64,000 bases of DNA, from NCBI GenBank assembly GCA_015231795.1, contig JADGAX010000005.1, positions 64,154 to 128,153 on the forward strand, read 5' to 3'. This DNA comes from Alphaproteobacteria bacterium (GTDB taxonomy: Bacteria; Pseudomonadota; Alphaproteobacteria; Rhodospirillales; WMHbin7). The notes below the pieces were generated by a model, which saw only the letters and a program-made list of their open reading frames with translations, did no database searches and was not told the DNA's origin. Below, in pieces: positions 28,457-39,601 of the stretch. Numbering within the stretch: position 1 is the first letter of the stretch; the number at the start of each line of letters is the position of its first letter. The translations under genes and the position numbers were made by a program.

Positions 28457-29692
28457 ATGACCACGCTTCGCTCGGATTTCCTGAAGGCCGCCAAGGCCCG
28501 CGGCTATGTCCACCAATGCACCGACGAACAGGCGCTGGATCAGCGCCTGACGTCGGGCGTGGTTCCGGCCTATATCGGCTTCGACTGCACGGCCCCCAGC
28601 TTGCATGTGGGCAGTCTGGTCTCGATCATGCTGCTGCGCCTGTTGCAAAAGTCGGGACACAAACCGATCGTGCTGATGGGCGGCGGCACCACCAAGGTGG
28701 GCGACCCTTCCGGCAAGGACGAAAGCCGCAAACTGCTGACCGACGCCGACATCGCCGCCAACATGGCGGGCATCAAGCAGGTCTTCTCGCGCTTCCTGAC
28801 CTTCGGCGACGGCCCCACCGACGCCGTGATGGTCAACAATGCCGACTGGCTGGACAAGCTGCACTACATCGCCTTCCTGCGCGATTACGGTCGCCACTTC
28901 ACCATCAACCGCATGATGAGCTTCGATTCCGTGAAGCTGCGCCTCGAGCGCGAGCAGCCGCTGACCTTCCTGGAATTCAACTACATGATCTTGCAGGCCT
29001 ACGACTTCGTCGAGTTGGCCAGACATTACAAATGCGCGCTGCAGATGGGCGGCTCGGACCAATGGGGCAATATCGTCAACGGCGTGGAACTGGGACGACG
29101 CGCCGAGAATCAGGAACTGTTCGGCCTGACCACGCCGCTGCTCACCACATCGTCGGGCGCCAAGATGGGCAAAACGGCGGCGGGTGCTGTGTGGCTGAAC
29201 CCCGACATGCTCTCGCCCTACGACTATTGGCAGTTCTGGCGCAACACCGAAGACGCCGACGTAGGCCGTTTCCTGCGCCTGTTCACCGAATTGTCCGAGG
29301 CGGAGATTTCGCGCCTGGAAAGCCAGGAAGGGGCGGGCATCAACGAAGCCAAGAAGATTCTGGCGGGCGAAGCCACCCGCATGGCGCATGGCGAGGACGC
29401 TGCAAAATCCGCCGCCGAGACCGCCCGCAAAACCTTCGAGGAAGGCGGTTTAAGCGCCGATCTGCCCACGCTGACGCTGGAAGCCGAGGAAACCGTCTAT
29501 GCGCTTCTGGTCAAGGCGGGCATGGCCGCCTCGAACGGCGAGGCCAGGCGTCTGATCAAAGGCGGCGGCATCAAGCTGAACGACGCGCCGGTCACCGACG
29601 AAATGGCCAAGCTGGCGCCAGCCGATCTTAAAGATGGGCCGATTAAATTGTCCGCCGGAAAGAAGCGCCACGCCCTGATCAAAAGCGCCTGA
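28457..29692 (+). CDS. tyrS: Tyrosyl-tRNA synthetase
   Basis: Class I synthetase charging tRNA-Tyr. The HIGH-like motif is PSLHVGSL, the tyrosine pocket includes [12 protein letters not shown] and GGSDQWGNI, and the KMSKS-equivalent loop reads [14 protein letters not shown]-terminal S4-type RNA-binding domain follows ([18 protein letters not shown]). At 411 residues it has the usual length. The start ATG at 28457 lies behind AAGGA. Confidence 0.96.
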   Translation: MTTLRSDFLKAAKARGYVHQCTDEQALDQRLTSGVVPAYIGFDCTAPSLHVGSLVSIMLLRLLQKSGHKPIVLMGGGTTKVGDPSGKDESRKLLTDADIAANMAGIKQVFSRFLTFGDGPTDAVMVNNADWLDKLHYIAFLRDYGRHFTINRMMSFDSVKLRLEREQPLTFLEFNYMILQAYDFVELARHYKCALQMGGSDQWGNIVNGVELGRRAENQELFGLTTPLLTTSSGAKMGKTAAGAVWLNPDMLSPYDYWQFWRNTEDADVGRFLRLFTELSEAEISRLESQEGAGINEAKKILAGEATRMAHGEDAAKSAAETARKTFEEGGLSADLPTLTLEAEETVYALLVKAGMAASNGEARRLIKGGGIKLNDAPVTDEMAKLAPADLKDGPIKLSAGKKRHALIKSA

Positions 29693-29762
29693 CAGACTGG
29701 ACATTTGATAATTAGAGATATATTAGAATCCTCTTAAGGAGACTTAGGGGGAGTAGCTTGCC

Positions 29763-32099
29763 ATGACCGAACGTTCCATCTCGTTGACCCTGCGCATCGC
29801 GCTGGGGTTGGTTTTGGTGTCCGTCTTTACCGCTTTTATCGGCACCACGGTTCAGTATTTCTATCTGAACGGTGTGATCGACCACGCCGCGGAGCGCGAA
29901 CTGAACTCGCACTTTGAGCGGCTGATCAATCTGATGGACGAGCGTGCCCGCCAGGGCGAAGCCATGTCGGCTCTGGTCGCCAGCATCCCCGACGTGGCCG
30001 AGGCGCACGCCAAGGGCGAACGCAAGCGCTTGGCCGACCTGTTCGGCCCCGGCTACAAGGATTTCGCCAAGACCTATGGCGTCGAGCAGTTCCAGTTTCA
30101 CACCCCGCCCGCCACCTCGTTTCTGCGCATCCACAAGCTGGACAAGTTCGGCGACGATCTGTCGTCCTTCCGCTTTACCGTTCTGGAGGCCAACAAAGAG
30201 AAGAAGCCCGTCCTGGGCCTGGAATCGGGCGTGGCCGATCTGGGCATCCGCGCCGTCGTGCCGGTTTCGCATCAGGGCAAACATGTCGGCACGGTCGAAT
30301 TCGGCATGAGCTTCGGCCCCGCCTTCTTCCAAACCTACAAGGAGCGCACCGGCGTTGACGTGGCGCTGCGCAGGCGCTCGGAAAAGGGTTTGTCCACCTT
30401 CGCTTCGACCTTCGGCGATCTGCCAGCCGTCGGCGAGGAAGGTCTGACCAGGGCCTTGAACGGCGAAACCGTTCTCAAGCACCTGCCGGGCGAGAACCGC
30501 TTCGCTCTGGCGCGCTCAATCAAGGATTACAAGGGCAACCCCCTGGGCGTCGTCGAGCTGGTGATGGACAGCAGCGCCTATGCCGCCCAGGCGCAAAACG
30601 CCGTCTTTGCCGGCGGCGCCATCGCGCTGCTGGCGGTGCTGGCCGCCTCGGCCATCGGTTTCTTCATCGCCCACGGCATCGCCCTTCCCATCCGGCGCAT
30701 GACCGAGGCTATGGACCGTTTCGCAAAACGCGACTTCGCCATGGAGGTTCCGGCGCAGAACCGCAAGGATGAAATCGGGCGCATGGCCAGGGCGGTGCAA
30801 TTCTTCAAGGAGCGCGGGCTGGAACTGGCCAAAATGGAAGACGAGCGCGAATCGCGCATGGCCGAACTTGGCCGCAAGGAAGCCGACCTCAGTCGGGAGG
30901 CGAAAGGGCATCTGGCGGGCATCGTCTCGGCGGCCATTCAGTCGAACGAGGCGATCGTCACCTTCGTCAACATGATGCAGGAAATCCGCCAGGTCAGCGC
31001 GCAAAGCCAATCCGTGGCCGCCGCGGTCGAGGAAATGGTGGCCAACATCCAGACTATTTCGCAAACCGGCAATCAGGTGGCGTCCGACGCCCGCCACGCC
31101 GAGGAAGCGACCGGCACGGGCGCCCACAATGCCAACAACGCCGTGGGCAGCATGGAGGCCATTCAAAGCAGCGTTGCCGAAACCGAGGCCAGCGTTGACC
31201 GCTTGAGCGAGGCCTCGGCCCAGATCGGCGAGATCGTCGACCAAATCGAAGCCATCGCCAAGCAGACCAACCTGCTGGCCTTGAACGCGACGATTGAGGC
31301 GGCCAGGGCGGGCGAAGCAGGCAAGGGCTTCGCCGTGGTGGCGGGCGAGGTCAAGAATCTCGCCACCCAGACCGGCAAGGCCACCGACGACATCCGCTCT
31401 CGCATCGAACATCTGCGCTCGGAGATGGGCCGCATCGTCAGCGACATGCATGAAAGCGCCGACGCCGTCGATCAGGGGCGCGGCGTGATCACCCAGTTGC
31501 GCGATCAGTTGAGCGACATTTCAGGGCGCGTCGCTTCCGTCACCTCCAGCATGCAAGACATTGCGGGCATTCTGACCCAGCAGGGCCAAGCCGCCAGCGA
31601 AGTGTCGAGCGGCACGCAGATGATCGCCAGCATCGCCGCCAAGAACCAAGACGAGATCAACATCGTTCTCGACGCCATGGACAAGGCCGGAGCCACGCTG
31701 GAGGAGCGCGTCAACTTCTTCGCCAAGTCGCAAGAAGCCCGCGTGCTGGTCGAGGTGGCCAAGAACGACCATGTCTCGTTCAAGCGGCGCATCGTCGAAA
31801 CCCTGGCCGGACGGCGCGACCTGAAAGCCGACCAACTGGCCGACCATCACACCTGCCGCCTGGGCAAATGGTACGATGCCCAGAAGGACCCGGCCTTGGT
31901 CAGCCTTCCCGCCTTCAAGAATTTGCTCGATCCGCACCAGCGCGTCCATGCGCACGGCAAGGAGGCGCTCAGGCGTTTCGATGCCGGCGACATGAACGGA
32001 GCGGTCGCAGAAATGGGAAGGCTCAACACGGCCTCGCACGAGGTGCTGGATCTTCTGGACGCCATCGCCAAGGATCTGGACGCCGCGAAGGCGGCTTAA
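29763..32099 (+). CDS. Methyl-accepting chemotaxis protein with Cache-like sensor and CZB domain
   Basis: A 778-residue transmembrane chemoreceptor: TM1 (about 9-31), a periplasmic domain of about 245 residues probably of the double-Cache class, TM2 (about 279-303), HAMP (about 303-355), a signalling domain whose hairpin tip is [20 protein letters not shown] (about 500), and a C-terminal CZB domain (about 665-765). The CZB zinc ligands are visible in [19 protein letters not shown] and [12 protein letters not shown] domains sense zinc or, through it, hypochlorous acid in studied receptors. The periplasmic ligand is unknown. GGGGGAG precedes the ATG. A second CZB receptor lies at 58646-60013. 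Confidence 0.92.
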   Translation: MTERSISLTLRIALGLVLVSVFTAFIGTTVQYFYLNGVIDHAAERELNSHFERLINLMDERARQGEAMSALVASIPDVAEAHAKGERKRLADLFGPGYKDFAKTYGVEQFQFHTPPATSFLRIHKLDKFGDDLSSFRFTVLEANKEKKPVLGLESGVADLGIRAVVPVSHQGKHVGTVEFGMSFGPAFFQTYKERTGVDVALRRRSEKGLSTFASTFGDLPAVGEEGLTRALNGETVLKHLPGENRFALARSIKDYKGNPLGVVELVMDSSAYAAQAQNAVFAGGAIALLAVLAASAIGFFIAHGIALPIRRMTEAMDRFAKRDFAMEVPAQNRKDEIGRMARAVQFFKERGLELAKMEDERESRMAELGRKEADLSREAKGHLAGIVSAAIQSNEAIVTFVNMMQEIRQVSAQSQSVAAAVEEMVANIQTISQTGNQVASDARHAEEATGTGAHNANNAVGSMEAIQSSVAETEASVDRLSEASAQIGEIVDQIEAIAKQTNLLALNATIEAARAGEAGKGFAVVAGEVKNLATQTGKATDDIRSRIEHLRSEMGRIVSDMHESADAVDQGRGVITQLRDQLSDISGRVASVTSSMQDIAGILTQQGQAASEVSSGTQMIASIAAKNQDEINIVLDAMDKAGATLEERVNFFAKSQEARVLVEVAKNDHVSFKRRIVETLAGRRDLKADQLADHHTCRLGKWYDAQKDPALVSLPAFKNLLDPHQRVHAHGKEALRRFDAGDMNGAVAEMGRLNTASHEVLDLLDAIAKDLDAAKAA

Positions 32100-32110
32100 C
32101 GCACTTGCCC

Positions 32111-35100
32111 CTACGGCTTCTTGCCGTCGGGCGGCGGCGCTTGGCTCGGCCCCTTGTCGAAGATGCCGAACAGGTTGCGCAAAAAGCCGGGCGCCAGAGC
32201 GGCCAGCGGATTGACGCTGACATTCGGATCGCTGGCCGGTCCCTTCAGGGAATAGGTGAAGGCGAAGATGCCGCCGCCCTTCTCGCCGCCCGAGAAGATG
32301 TTGCCGACCAAAGGAATATTGCCCAAAAGACTGTTGACCGCATAGGCGGGCACCAGCGTGCCTTCAAGATCGAACACGTCCTTGGACATATCGATGTTGC
32401 CCTTGGCGGTGACGCCGATGGCCGCCCCTGAAGCGCGGGCCTCGCTTAAGTACAAGGAACCGCGCGACAAAACGAACGGCGCTTCCAGCCGCGCAAAACC
32501 AATGCCCTGGCCTCTCAGCGCATCGACGATGCCGGTAATGCCCGCCACCGTAAGGATGCGGGCCAGGACCGGAGCGCGCACGACATCGAAATCTTGCATC
32601 CTGGCCACCCCTTCCAGGGGCGTTTCCGGCTTGGTGTCGTCGTAGACGCCGCTGATTTCCAGCTTGCCGTTTTTCACATTGTCCAGAATGCCCAAGCCCG
32701 AGATGGCGGCACCTGCGTCCGACGAGACGGCGAACAAGCGCCTGCGATTCTGCCCTTCCGGCGTTATGGACAGGCGAAACGGCTTGCCCGCCGTCAAACC
32801 TTCAGCGGTCAAGTTGCGCCACAAGCCGTCCGTGCGCGTCATCGACACCTGGGCATTGTCCAGCCCGCCGTCCTCGTTGATCCAAAGCCGCTTCAAATTG
32901 GCCTGGACCGACATCGGCGGCGCTTTGCGGTCGGGAGGCGCTCCGTCATCGTCCAAAAGCAGGCTGGCATCCAGCGATTCGCCACGCGCTTCGACCTGAA
33001 CGCGCCCGTTGGCCTCCATCGACAGGCTGCCTTCGGCCTCGGTGCGACCGGCATGCAGGCGGCTGAAACCAACGCGCTTCAAGGCGCCGCCTTCGGAGAC
33101 GAACTGAACGGACCCCGACATGTTGATCTTATCGCCGGTCACCTGAATGCGCGGCACCGCCGTCAATCCCTTGCGCCCAAAGGTCAGCAGCACGTCGGCG
33201 GCCGCCTTTTCGCCGACCGCCTTGACATGGCCTGCCGGAATCAGATTAAGCCTAGTCCCCGTTAGGTCGGCCTTGATCTGCGCCTCGCCCTTGCCGCCGC
33301 TTTGCAAGGTCGCCAGGGCGTCGATTCCCACAGGTCCATCCATCCAGTCGGAAGTGAAGGGCGGCATCGTCAGACCCAGGGCCTCGCGGCCCGCCTGATC
33401 GGCGATTCCCTTCAACCGGTAACGGCTGCGGAAAGCGGCGCCCTTGCTGAAATTCTCGCGCCACTCCAGATCGGCCGCCATGCCCGCCAGCCGAACCCTG
33501 CCCGTCAGATCGAGGCCTTTGGTGTCCACCTTCAGGTCGGCCGAGCCGCCGGTGATGTCCAGGCCCATCAGAACCTTGGGCATCGTCAAATTCTCGATCC
33601 GCGCCTTGGCGTCGACTTGAACCATGTCGAAGGTCAGGGCCTTCAGCAGCGGAATGAATATGTGCAACTGCACGCCCGCCTCGCCGCTGGCCTGGGCGGG
33701 GTCGATCCCCAGCGCGCTGGCGAAACCCAGAGGCTTGCCTTCGATCAGCTTCAGCGCGTCGGTCAAGGGGCCGTCAATCTCCAGCTTGACGTCCAGGAAC
33801 TGATCTTCGGCGTCAAGTCCGGTGAAATCCAAGCGCCCGCTTTTCAGCTTCAGTCCATAGACGTAGCCGTCCTTCAGGTCGAGATGGAACGAATTGGGCG
33901 AGAAGCTCATGCGGGCGACGACGTTCTCGGCCTTGGTCATCGGCGCCAGATAATCGACCAGCACCCCTTCCACATCGCCGCCGCCGGAAAAGGACGTCAG
34001 CTTGAAGCCGCTTTGCTCGCTGCCCTGCAAGGTGAAGCGTGCCGTCGTGTCCTTGGCCATGCCCTTGCTTAGATTGGCCATGATCCAGTCGCGCGCGTTG
34101 TCGGCCAGGCCGGCTGGCCAGAATTCCCGCAGCCGGTCGGTCGGCATGTCGCGCACATTGGCCTCGCCCTGGATGATCATCTCGCCGCCCAATCCGTCGA
34201 CGACGCCGCCCAGGGTTGCGGTTGGGCCGCCCAGATTGAGCGCCAGTTCGTCCAGCTTGAAGCGCCGCCCGCCTTGCGTGACATTGCCTTTCAAATTCAG
34301 GGACTGAACCGGAATCTCGCCCGACAGCGGCTTGGGCAGAACGAATTTTCCCTCGCCGCCTGTCATGTCAAAATCGATGCGGGACAAAAGGCCCTGGTTG
34401 GTGTCGATCTGGCTTTTGACCTGTCCGGCCAGCGGCAAATCGATGGCGGTCAGCAACGACAGCTCGGGCATCAGATGCGCCAGTTGCGCGGGCGCCAGGG
34501 CGGCGAAACCGAATCCCAGTTCCAACTGGCCCGTTTCCTTCTCGAACCCCAGCCCCAGATCCAACCTTGTAGTGCCGGACTCGAACAAAATGGCGGCCTC
34601 GCCCTTGCCGGTCAGCCCCTTGTCGTCGCGCATGACCAACAGATCGACTTCGGGCGCATGCCAGACGGCGTTGTTCTGCTTGTCGATCAAGGTCAGGTCG
34701 GCTTGGCGAATGACGACGCTGGTCAGCATGCCGAAGGTTCTGTCCGGACTGAGCGGAGCCATCAGCTCGTCCATCAGCGTATCGATCAAGGCGCCTTGCG
34801 CGGGAAGCTGCTCGCCCAATTCCGGGCCGATGTCTTGTTCTTGCCCGGCGAAGCTCAGGTCCAGCTTGCCGTCCTTGTCCCTGGTCAGGCGCAGCTCGGG
34901 ACGCAGGATCGATACGCGACGTAGCCCCAGCACGCCCCGCACCATCGCCTTCGGGCTTAAAGTGATGCCAATTTCCGGGATGTTCGCCAACGCTTGGCCG
35001 CTGGCCCCGATCAGGCGCACACCCTTGGCCCGGATATCGAGAAGCCGGTTCTCGTCCAGGGCCAGAACGGTATCGTCAAGCTGAACGGCGTAGCTGCCGT

Positions 35101-35257
35101 CTTTGGCCGAAAATGCGTCTTCGACATAGGGCGTCAGGAAGGCCACGCTGATCGGGCCTTTGCTCAGATTCCAGACGAACAGGGGCAACGCGATCAGGGC
35201 CAAAAGGGCCATGGCCCCGATACCCTGGAACATTCCTCGCACCGTGCGGTGAATCAC
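32111..35257 (-). CDS. AsmA/YhdP-like envelope protein (DUF3971)
   Basis: A 1,048-residue protein with one N-terminal membrane segment (about residues 12-32) and a long periplasmic body of beta-rich repeats, ending in an AsmA-like C-terminal region (TVAGITGIVDAL, GSLYLSEARASGAAIGVTA, GNIPLVGNIFSGGEKGG). It matches the YhdP/DUF3971 group. AsmA-like proteins are thought to form bridge-like grooves moving phospholipids to the outer membrane. A short Pro-rich tail follows. The gene is divergent from glnE. Confidence 0.88.
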   Translation of the reverse strand: MIHRTVRGMFQGIGAMALLALIALPLFVWNLSKGPISVAFLTPYVEDAFSAKDGSYAVQLDDTVLALDENRLLDIRAKGVRLIGASGQALANIPEIGITLSPKAMVRGVLGLRRVSILRPELRLTRDKDGKLDLSFAGQEQDIGPELGEQLPAQGALIDTLMDELMAPLSPDRTFGMLTSVVIRQADLTLIDKQNNAVWHAPEVDLLVMRDDKGLTGKGEAAILFESGTTRLDLGLGFEKETGQLELGFGFAALAPAQLAHLMPELSLLTAIDLPLAGQVKSQIDTNQGLLSRIDFDMTGGEGKFVLPKPLSGEIPVQSLNLKGNVTQGGRRFKLDELALNLGGPTATLGGVVDGLGGEMIIQGEANVRDMPTDRLREFWPAGLADNARDWIMANLSKGMAKDTTARFTLQGSEQSGFKLTSFSGGGDVEGVLVDYLAPMTKAENVVARMSFSPNSFHLDLKDGYVYGLKLKSGRLDFTGLDAEDQFLDVKLEIDGPLTDALKLIEGKPLGFASALGIDPAQASGEAGVQLHIFIPLLKALTFDMVQVDAKARIENLTMPKVLMGLDITGGSADLKVDTKGLDLTGRVRLAGMAADLEWRENFSKGAAFRSRYRLKGIADQAGREALGLTMPPFTSDWMDGPVGIDALATLQSGGKGEAQIKADLTGTRLNLIPAGHVKAVGEKAAADVLLTFGRKGLTAVPRIQVTGDKINMSGSVQFVSEGGALKRVGFSRLHAGRTEAEGSLSMEANGRVQVEARGESLDASLLLDDDGAPPDRKAPPMSVQANLKRLWINEDGGLDNAQVSMTRTDGLWRNLTAEGLTAGKPFRLSITPEGQNRRRLFAVSSDAGAAISGLGILDNVKNGKLEISGVYDDTKPETPLEGVARMQDFDVVRAPVLARILTVAGITGIVDALRGQGIGFARLEAPFVLSRGSLYLSEARASGAAIGVTAKGNIDMSKDVFDLEGTLVPAYAVNSLLGNIPLVGNIFSGGEKGGGIFAFTYSLKGPASDPNVSVNPLAALAPGFLRNLFGIFDKGPSQAPPPDGKKP

Positions 35258-35331
35258 GCCGGCCTTGCCTCCCTGTTGCTTGACCTTTCGGCTGGCTGGG
35301 CGCAGTGTGAGCGAAAATCAGCCGTTTGAAA

Positions 35332-38283
35332 ATGCCGCATTTCTCTTTTTTACCCGATCTTGATAAACTTCCCGCCCAGGGGCCGCAAGATAGGCTAAAT
35401 CTTGGGTTCGAGCGCTGGGCGGAAGCGGCGCAGGATTCGCCATCGCCCCAGTTGCAAACCTTCATGACGGAACTGGCGAAAGATGCCAAAGGGCAAGCCC
35501 TGCTGGCGGCCCTGTTTGGCCATTCGCCCTTTCTAACCCAGGCAGCCTTAAGAGAAGCTGAACATATTCAGGCCTTTGCCGAGTTGGGTCCCGACCAGGC
35601 CTGGCAGACATTCTGGACGGGACTGTCCCAGGAACTGGCAGGCCTGAACGAGCAGAACAGCCTGATGGCCGCCCTCAGGCGGGCCAAGCGCCGGGCCGCC
35701 CTGCTGATCGCCCTGGCCGACATTTCCCAGGCTTGGTCCTTGCAACAGGTCACCAGGGCGCTTTCGGATTTGGCTGGCCTGGCCGTCGATGCGTCCCTGT
35801 CCTTCCTGCTGCGCCAGGCCAATGTGGCGGGCGACCTGCATCTGCCCTGTCCAGACGACCCGTTGAAGGGATCGGGGGTCATCGTCATCGGCATGGGCAA
35901 ACTGGGGGCCTGGGAACTCAACTATTCCAGCGATATCGACCTGATCGTGCTGTACGACGCCGCCTGCCACCCAGAGGCCGGGGACGGGCTGGGAGCGATC
36001 ATGGTCCGCCTGACCCGTCAACTGGTCCGCATGCTGGAAGAGCGCACCGGCGATGGCTACGTTTTTCGCACCGATCTGCGGTTGCGCCCCGACCCCGGCT
36101 CGACGCCGCTGGCCCTGTCGCTGACCGCCGCCGAGACCTATTACGAGGCCTTCGGACAGAACTGGGAACGCGCCGCCATGATCAAGGCCCGGGCGGTGGG
36201 CGGCGACAAGGTGGCGGGCAACCAGTTTCTCAACTTCCTGCGTCCTTTCATCTGGCGCAAAAATCTCGATTTCGCGGCGATCCAGGATATTCATTCCATC
36301 AAGCGCCAGATCAACGCGCATCGGGGCCATGAATCGATCGCCATCGAGGGCCACAACATCAAGCTGGGCCGCGGCGGCATCCGCGAGATCGAGTTTTTCG
36401 CACAGACCCAGCAATTGATCTGGGGCGGGCGCAATCCGGCGCTTAGGCTTTCGGGTACGCTGGAGTCGCTGGAAGCCCTGGTGCAAGCCGGTCAGGTCGA
36501 GGCAAGGGCAGCGCAGGACATGGAAGCGGCCTATGTTTTCCTGCGCACGCTGGAACACCGGCTGCAAATGATCGACGACCGTCAGACCCAGACCTTGCCC
36601 ACGGACCCGGCTGGAATCGACGGGCTGGGCAAGTTCATGGGCTATGGCGAGGCGGCGCGGTTCAGAAGCGATCTGGTGGCGCATCTGCGCAATGTAGAGC
36701 AGCATTACGCCCGCCTGTTCGAAGAGGCGCCGGACCTGGGGGCCAGCGAGGGCAGCCTGATCTTCACCGGCTCGGAGAACGATCCCGAAACCCTGGCCAC
36801 TCTGTCGCGCATGGGCTTTGACAATGCCGAGGCGGTCTGTTCGACCATCCGGGGCTGGCATCACGGGCGCATTCGCTGCACCCGTTCGGCGCGCGCCCGC
36901 GAACTTTTGACCGAGCTGACGCCAGCCCTTCTGTCGGCGCTGGCCAGAACCGCGCAGCCCGACAACGCCTTCGTGAAACTCGACGATTTCCTGGCCCGCC
37001 TGCCTGCGGGCGTTCAACTCTTTTCGATGATGACGGCCAATCCGCATCTGCTGGAATTGCTGGCCGTCATTCTAGGCGACGCGCCCAGGCTGGCCGGACA
37101 TCTTAGCCGCCACCCCGCCCTGCTCGACGCCGTTCTCAGTCAGGACTTCTTCGATCCGCTGGCCCCCGTCTGCGAGTTGAAGGCGGAATTGGACCGTCTT
37201 CTGGCCAGCGCGCTGTCCTTTGAGGAGACGTTGGATCTGGCCAGGCGCTGGGCCAGCGACCAGAAATTCCGCATCGGCGTGCAGATGTTGAAATCGACGC
37301 TCAGCCCAGAAACGGCGGGTGCCGCCTATGCCGCCGTCGCCGAAACGACGATCAGCGTCCTGCTGCCCCATATCGAGGCCGATCAGGAACGGGTGCATGG
37401 ACGCATTCCCAACGCGCGTCTGGCCGTGCTGGCCATGGGCAAGCTGGGCGGGCGCGAAATGACCGCCACCTCCGATCTCGATCTGATCTTGATCTATGAC
37501 GCGCCACCCGATTGCGAAGGCTCCGACGGGCCGCGCCCCATGACGACGCCCAGCTACTATGCGCGCCTCACGCAGCGTCTGGTCAATGCCCTGACCGCGC
37601 AAGGCGCGGGCGGCAGCCTTTATGAAGTGGATATGCGCCTGCGCCCGTCGGGGCGCGCCGGTCCGTTGGCGGCCAGCCTCGATTCCTTCAAGCGCTATCA
37701 CGCCGAAGCGGCCTGGACCTGGGAATACCAAGCGCTGACGCGCGCGCGCGCCGTGGCGGGGCCTGCAAAACTGTGTCAACAAATCGCCGACGTCATTCTT
37801 GACGCCCTGACCGCCAAGCGCGATCCGGCCAAGCTGAAATTCGACGTGGCCGACATGCGCCAGCGCATCAATAAGGAGCATAAGGGCGCGTCGCCCTGGG
37901 ACATAAAATATCGGCCCGGCGGTCTGATCGATATCGAATTCATCGCCCAGTATCTTCAACTGCGCGAAGCCCACGACCATCCCGACGTGCTGGCTTTTGC
38001 CAGCAAGGACGCTTTGACCCGTCTGAAGGACTGCGGCTGTCTTGACGCCGATGCGCATGCGGCGCTGGCGCACGGCCTGCACCTATGGACCGCCCTGCAA
38101 GGCGTGTTGCGCCTGACCCTGGACTCCGGCTTTTCGGAAGACGCCGCCCCCGAAGGCGTCAAGTCTTTGATGATCCAGGCAGCGGGAGCTGTTGACTTCG
38201 AGGACCTCAAGCACCAGATGAGCCAGGCGGGCACTGAGGTGCGCGCCCTCTTCGACCAGATCATCGGAACCCCCCAGTCATGA
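35332..38283 (+). CDS. glnE: Bifunctional glutamine synthetase adenylyltransferase/deadenylase
   Basis: Controls glutamine synthetase by adding and removing AMP in response to PII. Two nucleotidyltransferase halves are visible: GMGKLGAWELNYSSDIDLIV near residue 187 (deadenylase side) and AMGKLGGREMTATSDLDLIL near 702 (adenylyltransferase side), each with its DxD. Length 983 is typical. The ATG at 35332 is preferred to an in-frame TTG six bases earlier. Its TGA overlaps the ATG of bcp. Confidence 0.96.
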   Translation: MPHFSFLPDLDKLPAQGPQDRLNLGFERWAEAAQDSPSPQLQTFMTELAKDAKGQALLAALFGHSPFLTQAALREAEHIQAFAELGPDQAWQTFWTGLSQELAGLNEQNSLMAALRRAKRRAALLIALADISQAWSLQQVTRALSDLAGLAVDASLSFLLRQANVAGDLHLPCPDDPLKGSGVIVIGMGKLGAWELNYSSDIDLIVLYDAACHPEAGDGLGAIMVRLTRQLVRMLEERTGDGYVFRTDLRLRPDPGSTPLALSLTAAETYYEAFGQNWERAAMIKARAVGGDKVAGNQFLNFLRPFIWRKNLDFAAIQDIHSIKRQINAHRGHESIAIEGHNIKLGRGGIREIEFFAQTQQLIWGGRNPALRLSGTLESLEALVQAGQVEARAAQDMEAAYVFLRTLEHRLQMIDDRQTQTLPTDPAGIDGLGKFMGYGEAARFRSDLVAHLRNVEQHYARLFEEAPDLGASEGSLIFTGSENDPETLATLSRMGFDNAEAVCSTIRGWHHGRIRCTRSARARELLTELTPALLSALARTAQPDNAFVKLDDFLARLPAGVQLFSMMTANPHLLELLAVILGDAPRLAGHLSRHPALLDAVLSQDFFDPLAPVCELKAELDRLLASALSFEETLDLARRWASDQKFRIGVQMLKSTLSPETAGAAYAAVAETTISVLLPHIEADQERVHGRIPNARLAVLAMGKLGGREMTATSDLDLILIYDAPPDCEGSDGPRPMTTPSYYARLTQRLVNALTAQGAGGSLYEVDMRLRPSGRAGPLAASLDSFKRYHAEAAWTWEYQALTRARAVAGPAKLCQQIADVILDALTAKRDPAKLKFDVADMRQRINKEHKGASPWDIKYRPGGLIDIEFIAQYLQLREAHDHPDVLAFASKDALTRLKDCGCLDADAHAALAHGLHLWTALQGVLRLTLDSGFSEDAAPEGVKSLMIQAAGAVDFEDLKHQMSQAGTEVRALFDQIIGTPQS

Positions 38284-38744
38284 CGATTGAAACCGGCCTG
38301 CCCGCCCCTGATTTCCTGCTGCCCGACGATCAGGGCAGCATGCTGTCGCTGCAACAGTTCCGCGGCAAGCCGCTGGTTTTGTACTTCTACCCCAAGGACG
38401 ACACGCCGGGTTGCACCAAACAAGCCTGCGCCTTTCAAGATGCGATGCCCGAGTTTGCTGGCATGGGCGCCATGGTGGTCGGCGTATCGCGCGATTCGGC
38501 CGACCGTCACATGAAATTCAAGGCCAAGTACGGCCTGGCCTTTCCCTTGATCGTCGATGGCGAGGCCAAACTGTGCCAAGCCTATGGCGTATGGAAGGAA
38601 AAAATCTTGTACGGCAGGAGCAAGATGGGCATCGAACGTTCGACTTTCCTGATCGACGCCCAGGGCGTGCTGCGTCACATCTGGCGCAAGGTGAAGGTGG
38701 ACGGACACGCCGAGGAAGTTTTGAAGGCGCTGGCGAAATTATAA
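38280..38744 (+). CDS. bcp: Thioredoxin-dependent peroxiredoxin, Bcp/PrxQ type
   Basis: A 154-residue peroxiredoxin that reduces peroxides at the expense of thioredoxin. The peroxidatic Cys sits in DDTPGCTKQACAF near residue 46, with a second Cys five residues on, the PrxQ resolving arrangement. Overlap with glnE (ATGA) implies coupled translation. Confidence 0.94.
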   Translation: MTIETGLPAPDFLLPDDQGSMLSLQQFRGKPLVLYFYPKDDTPGCTKQACAFQDAMPEFAGMGAMVVGVSRDSADRHMKFKAKYGLAFPLIVDGEAKLCQAYGVWKEKILYGRSKMGIERSTFLIDAQGVLRHIWRKVKVDGHAEEVLKALAKL

Positions 38745-38815
38745 CCCAATCACTTGCCCCCTCTCTTCCGACCCCCTATGATGACTTTCGGGGAACGAAT
38801 CTCATTGGGGACATC

Positions 38816-39601
38816 ATGAGCGAGAGCGGACAAATCGAACTGCTGGAACAGGGCCTTGAGGCCGAGTTCCTGGAAGAGGTGCGCGACGTGGTGGCGGCGC
38901 TGGACGTGCTGCTGGGCAATTTAAGGTCGCGCTCGGTCAAGGCGGGCGAGGCCTTGGACCGCATCGGTCGCGACATGCTGACCGTCGCCACGCGCGGCCG
39001 TTCCATCGATCAGACCCTGATCACCGTGGTGGCGCATCGCATGGGCGAATATGCCGCCGATTTGAAGGAACCGTCCGATTCCGACATCGACGACATGGGC
39101 CATTTCCTGGAAGCCTTGCGCAAGATCGCCGAGGCTCCCGCCAGTTTCGGCGGCGAGGCGGGCGCCAAGCTGGTTCGCGACCTGCCCGGACGGCGACAAG
39201 CGGGCGGCTTCGACCCCAAAGACGTCAAGATCACCAATGTCGAGATTTTGCTGGTGGTGCCGGAAAAGGCGATGAGCCGCATCATCGAGCGCGAATTGGC
39301 CGCTTGCGGCTACCGCGTTTCGAACGCCAGAACGCCTTTCCAAGCCATCGAGACGGCGGTGGTCACGCGCCCCGACATGGTGATCGCCTCGGCGGTGCTG
39401 GACGGCCTTTCGGGAATCGATCTGGCTTGCGCGCTCAGCGCCATGCCCAGCACAAACAAATTGCCGGTGGCGATCCTGACCAGCTTTTCCGCCGGTCATC
39501 CCTCGCTGGAAGGCCTGCCGAACGCCGTGCCCTTGATCCGCAAGGGTTCCACCTTCGGCGACGATCTGGCCGAGGCCTTCTCGAAACTCAACATCACGTG
39601 A
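38816..39601 (+). CDS. Two-domain protein with degenerate response-regulator receiver fold
   Basis: 261 residues. The first ~110 are helical (AEFLEEVRDVVAALDVLLGNL and so on) and recall an HPt bundle, but no histidine occupies the usual phosphorylation helix (IGRDMLTVATRGRS). From about residue 140 a receiver-like fold follows (EILLVVPEKAMSRIIERELA). The phospho-acceptor position in PDMVIASAVLDGLSG is Ser, and the acidic pair of strand 1 is reduced to PE. The Thr and Lys switch positions (ILTSFS, LIRKGS) survive. It is therefore probably a non-phosphorylated signalling or docking protein. The stop overlaps the GTG of the DUF455 gene. Confidence 0.7.
   Translation: MSESGQIELLEQGLEAEFLEEVRDVVAALDVLLGNLRSRSVKAGEALDRIGRDMLTVATRGRSIDQTLITVVAHRMGEYAADLKEPSDSDIDDMGHFLEALRKIAEAPASFGGEAGAKLVRDLPGRRQAGGFDPKDVKITNVEILLVVPEKAMSRIIERELAACGYRVSNARTPFQAIETAVVTRPDMVIASAVLDGLSGIDLACALSAMPSTNKLPVAILTSFSAGHPSLEGLPNAVPLIRKGSTFGDDLAEAFSKLNIT

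Noticed and set aside
32111-35257. TamB or an RTX-like secreted protein as the identity of the 1,048-residue gene
   Set aside because: A single N-terminal membrane segment and the AsmA-like C-terminal region fit the YhdP/DUF3971 group better; no RTX repeats are present.
35548-37047. A 499-codon minus-strand open frame
   Set aside because: It is antisense to glnE with shadow-type composition.
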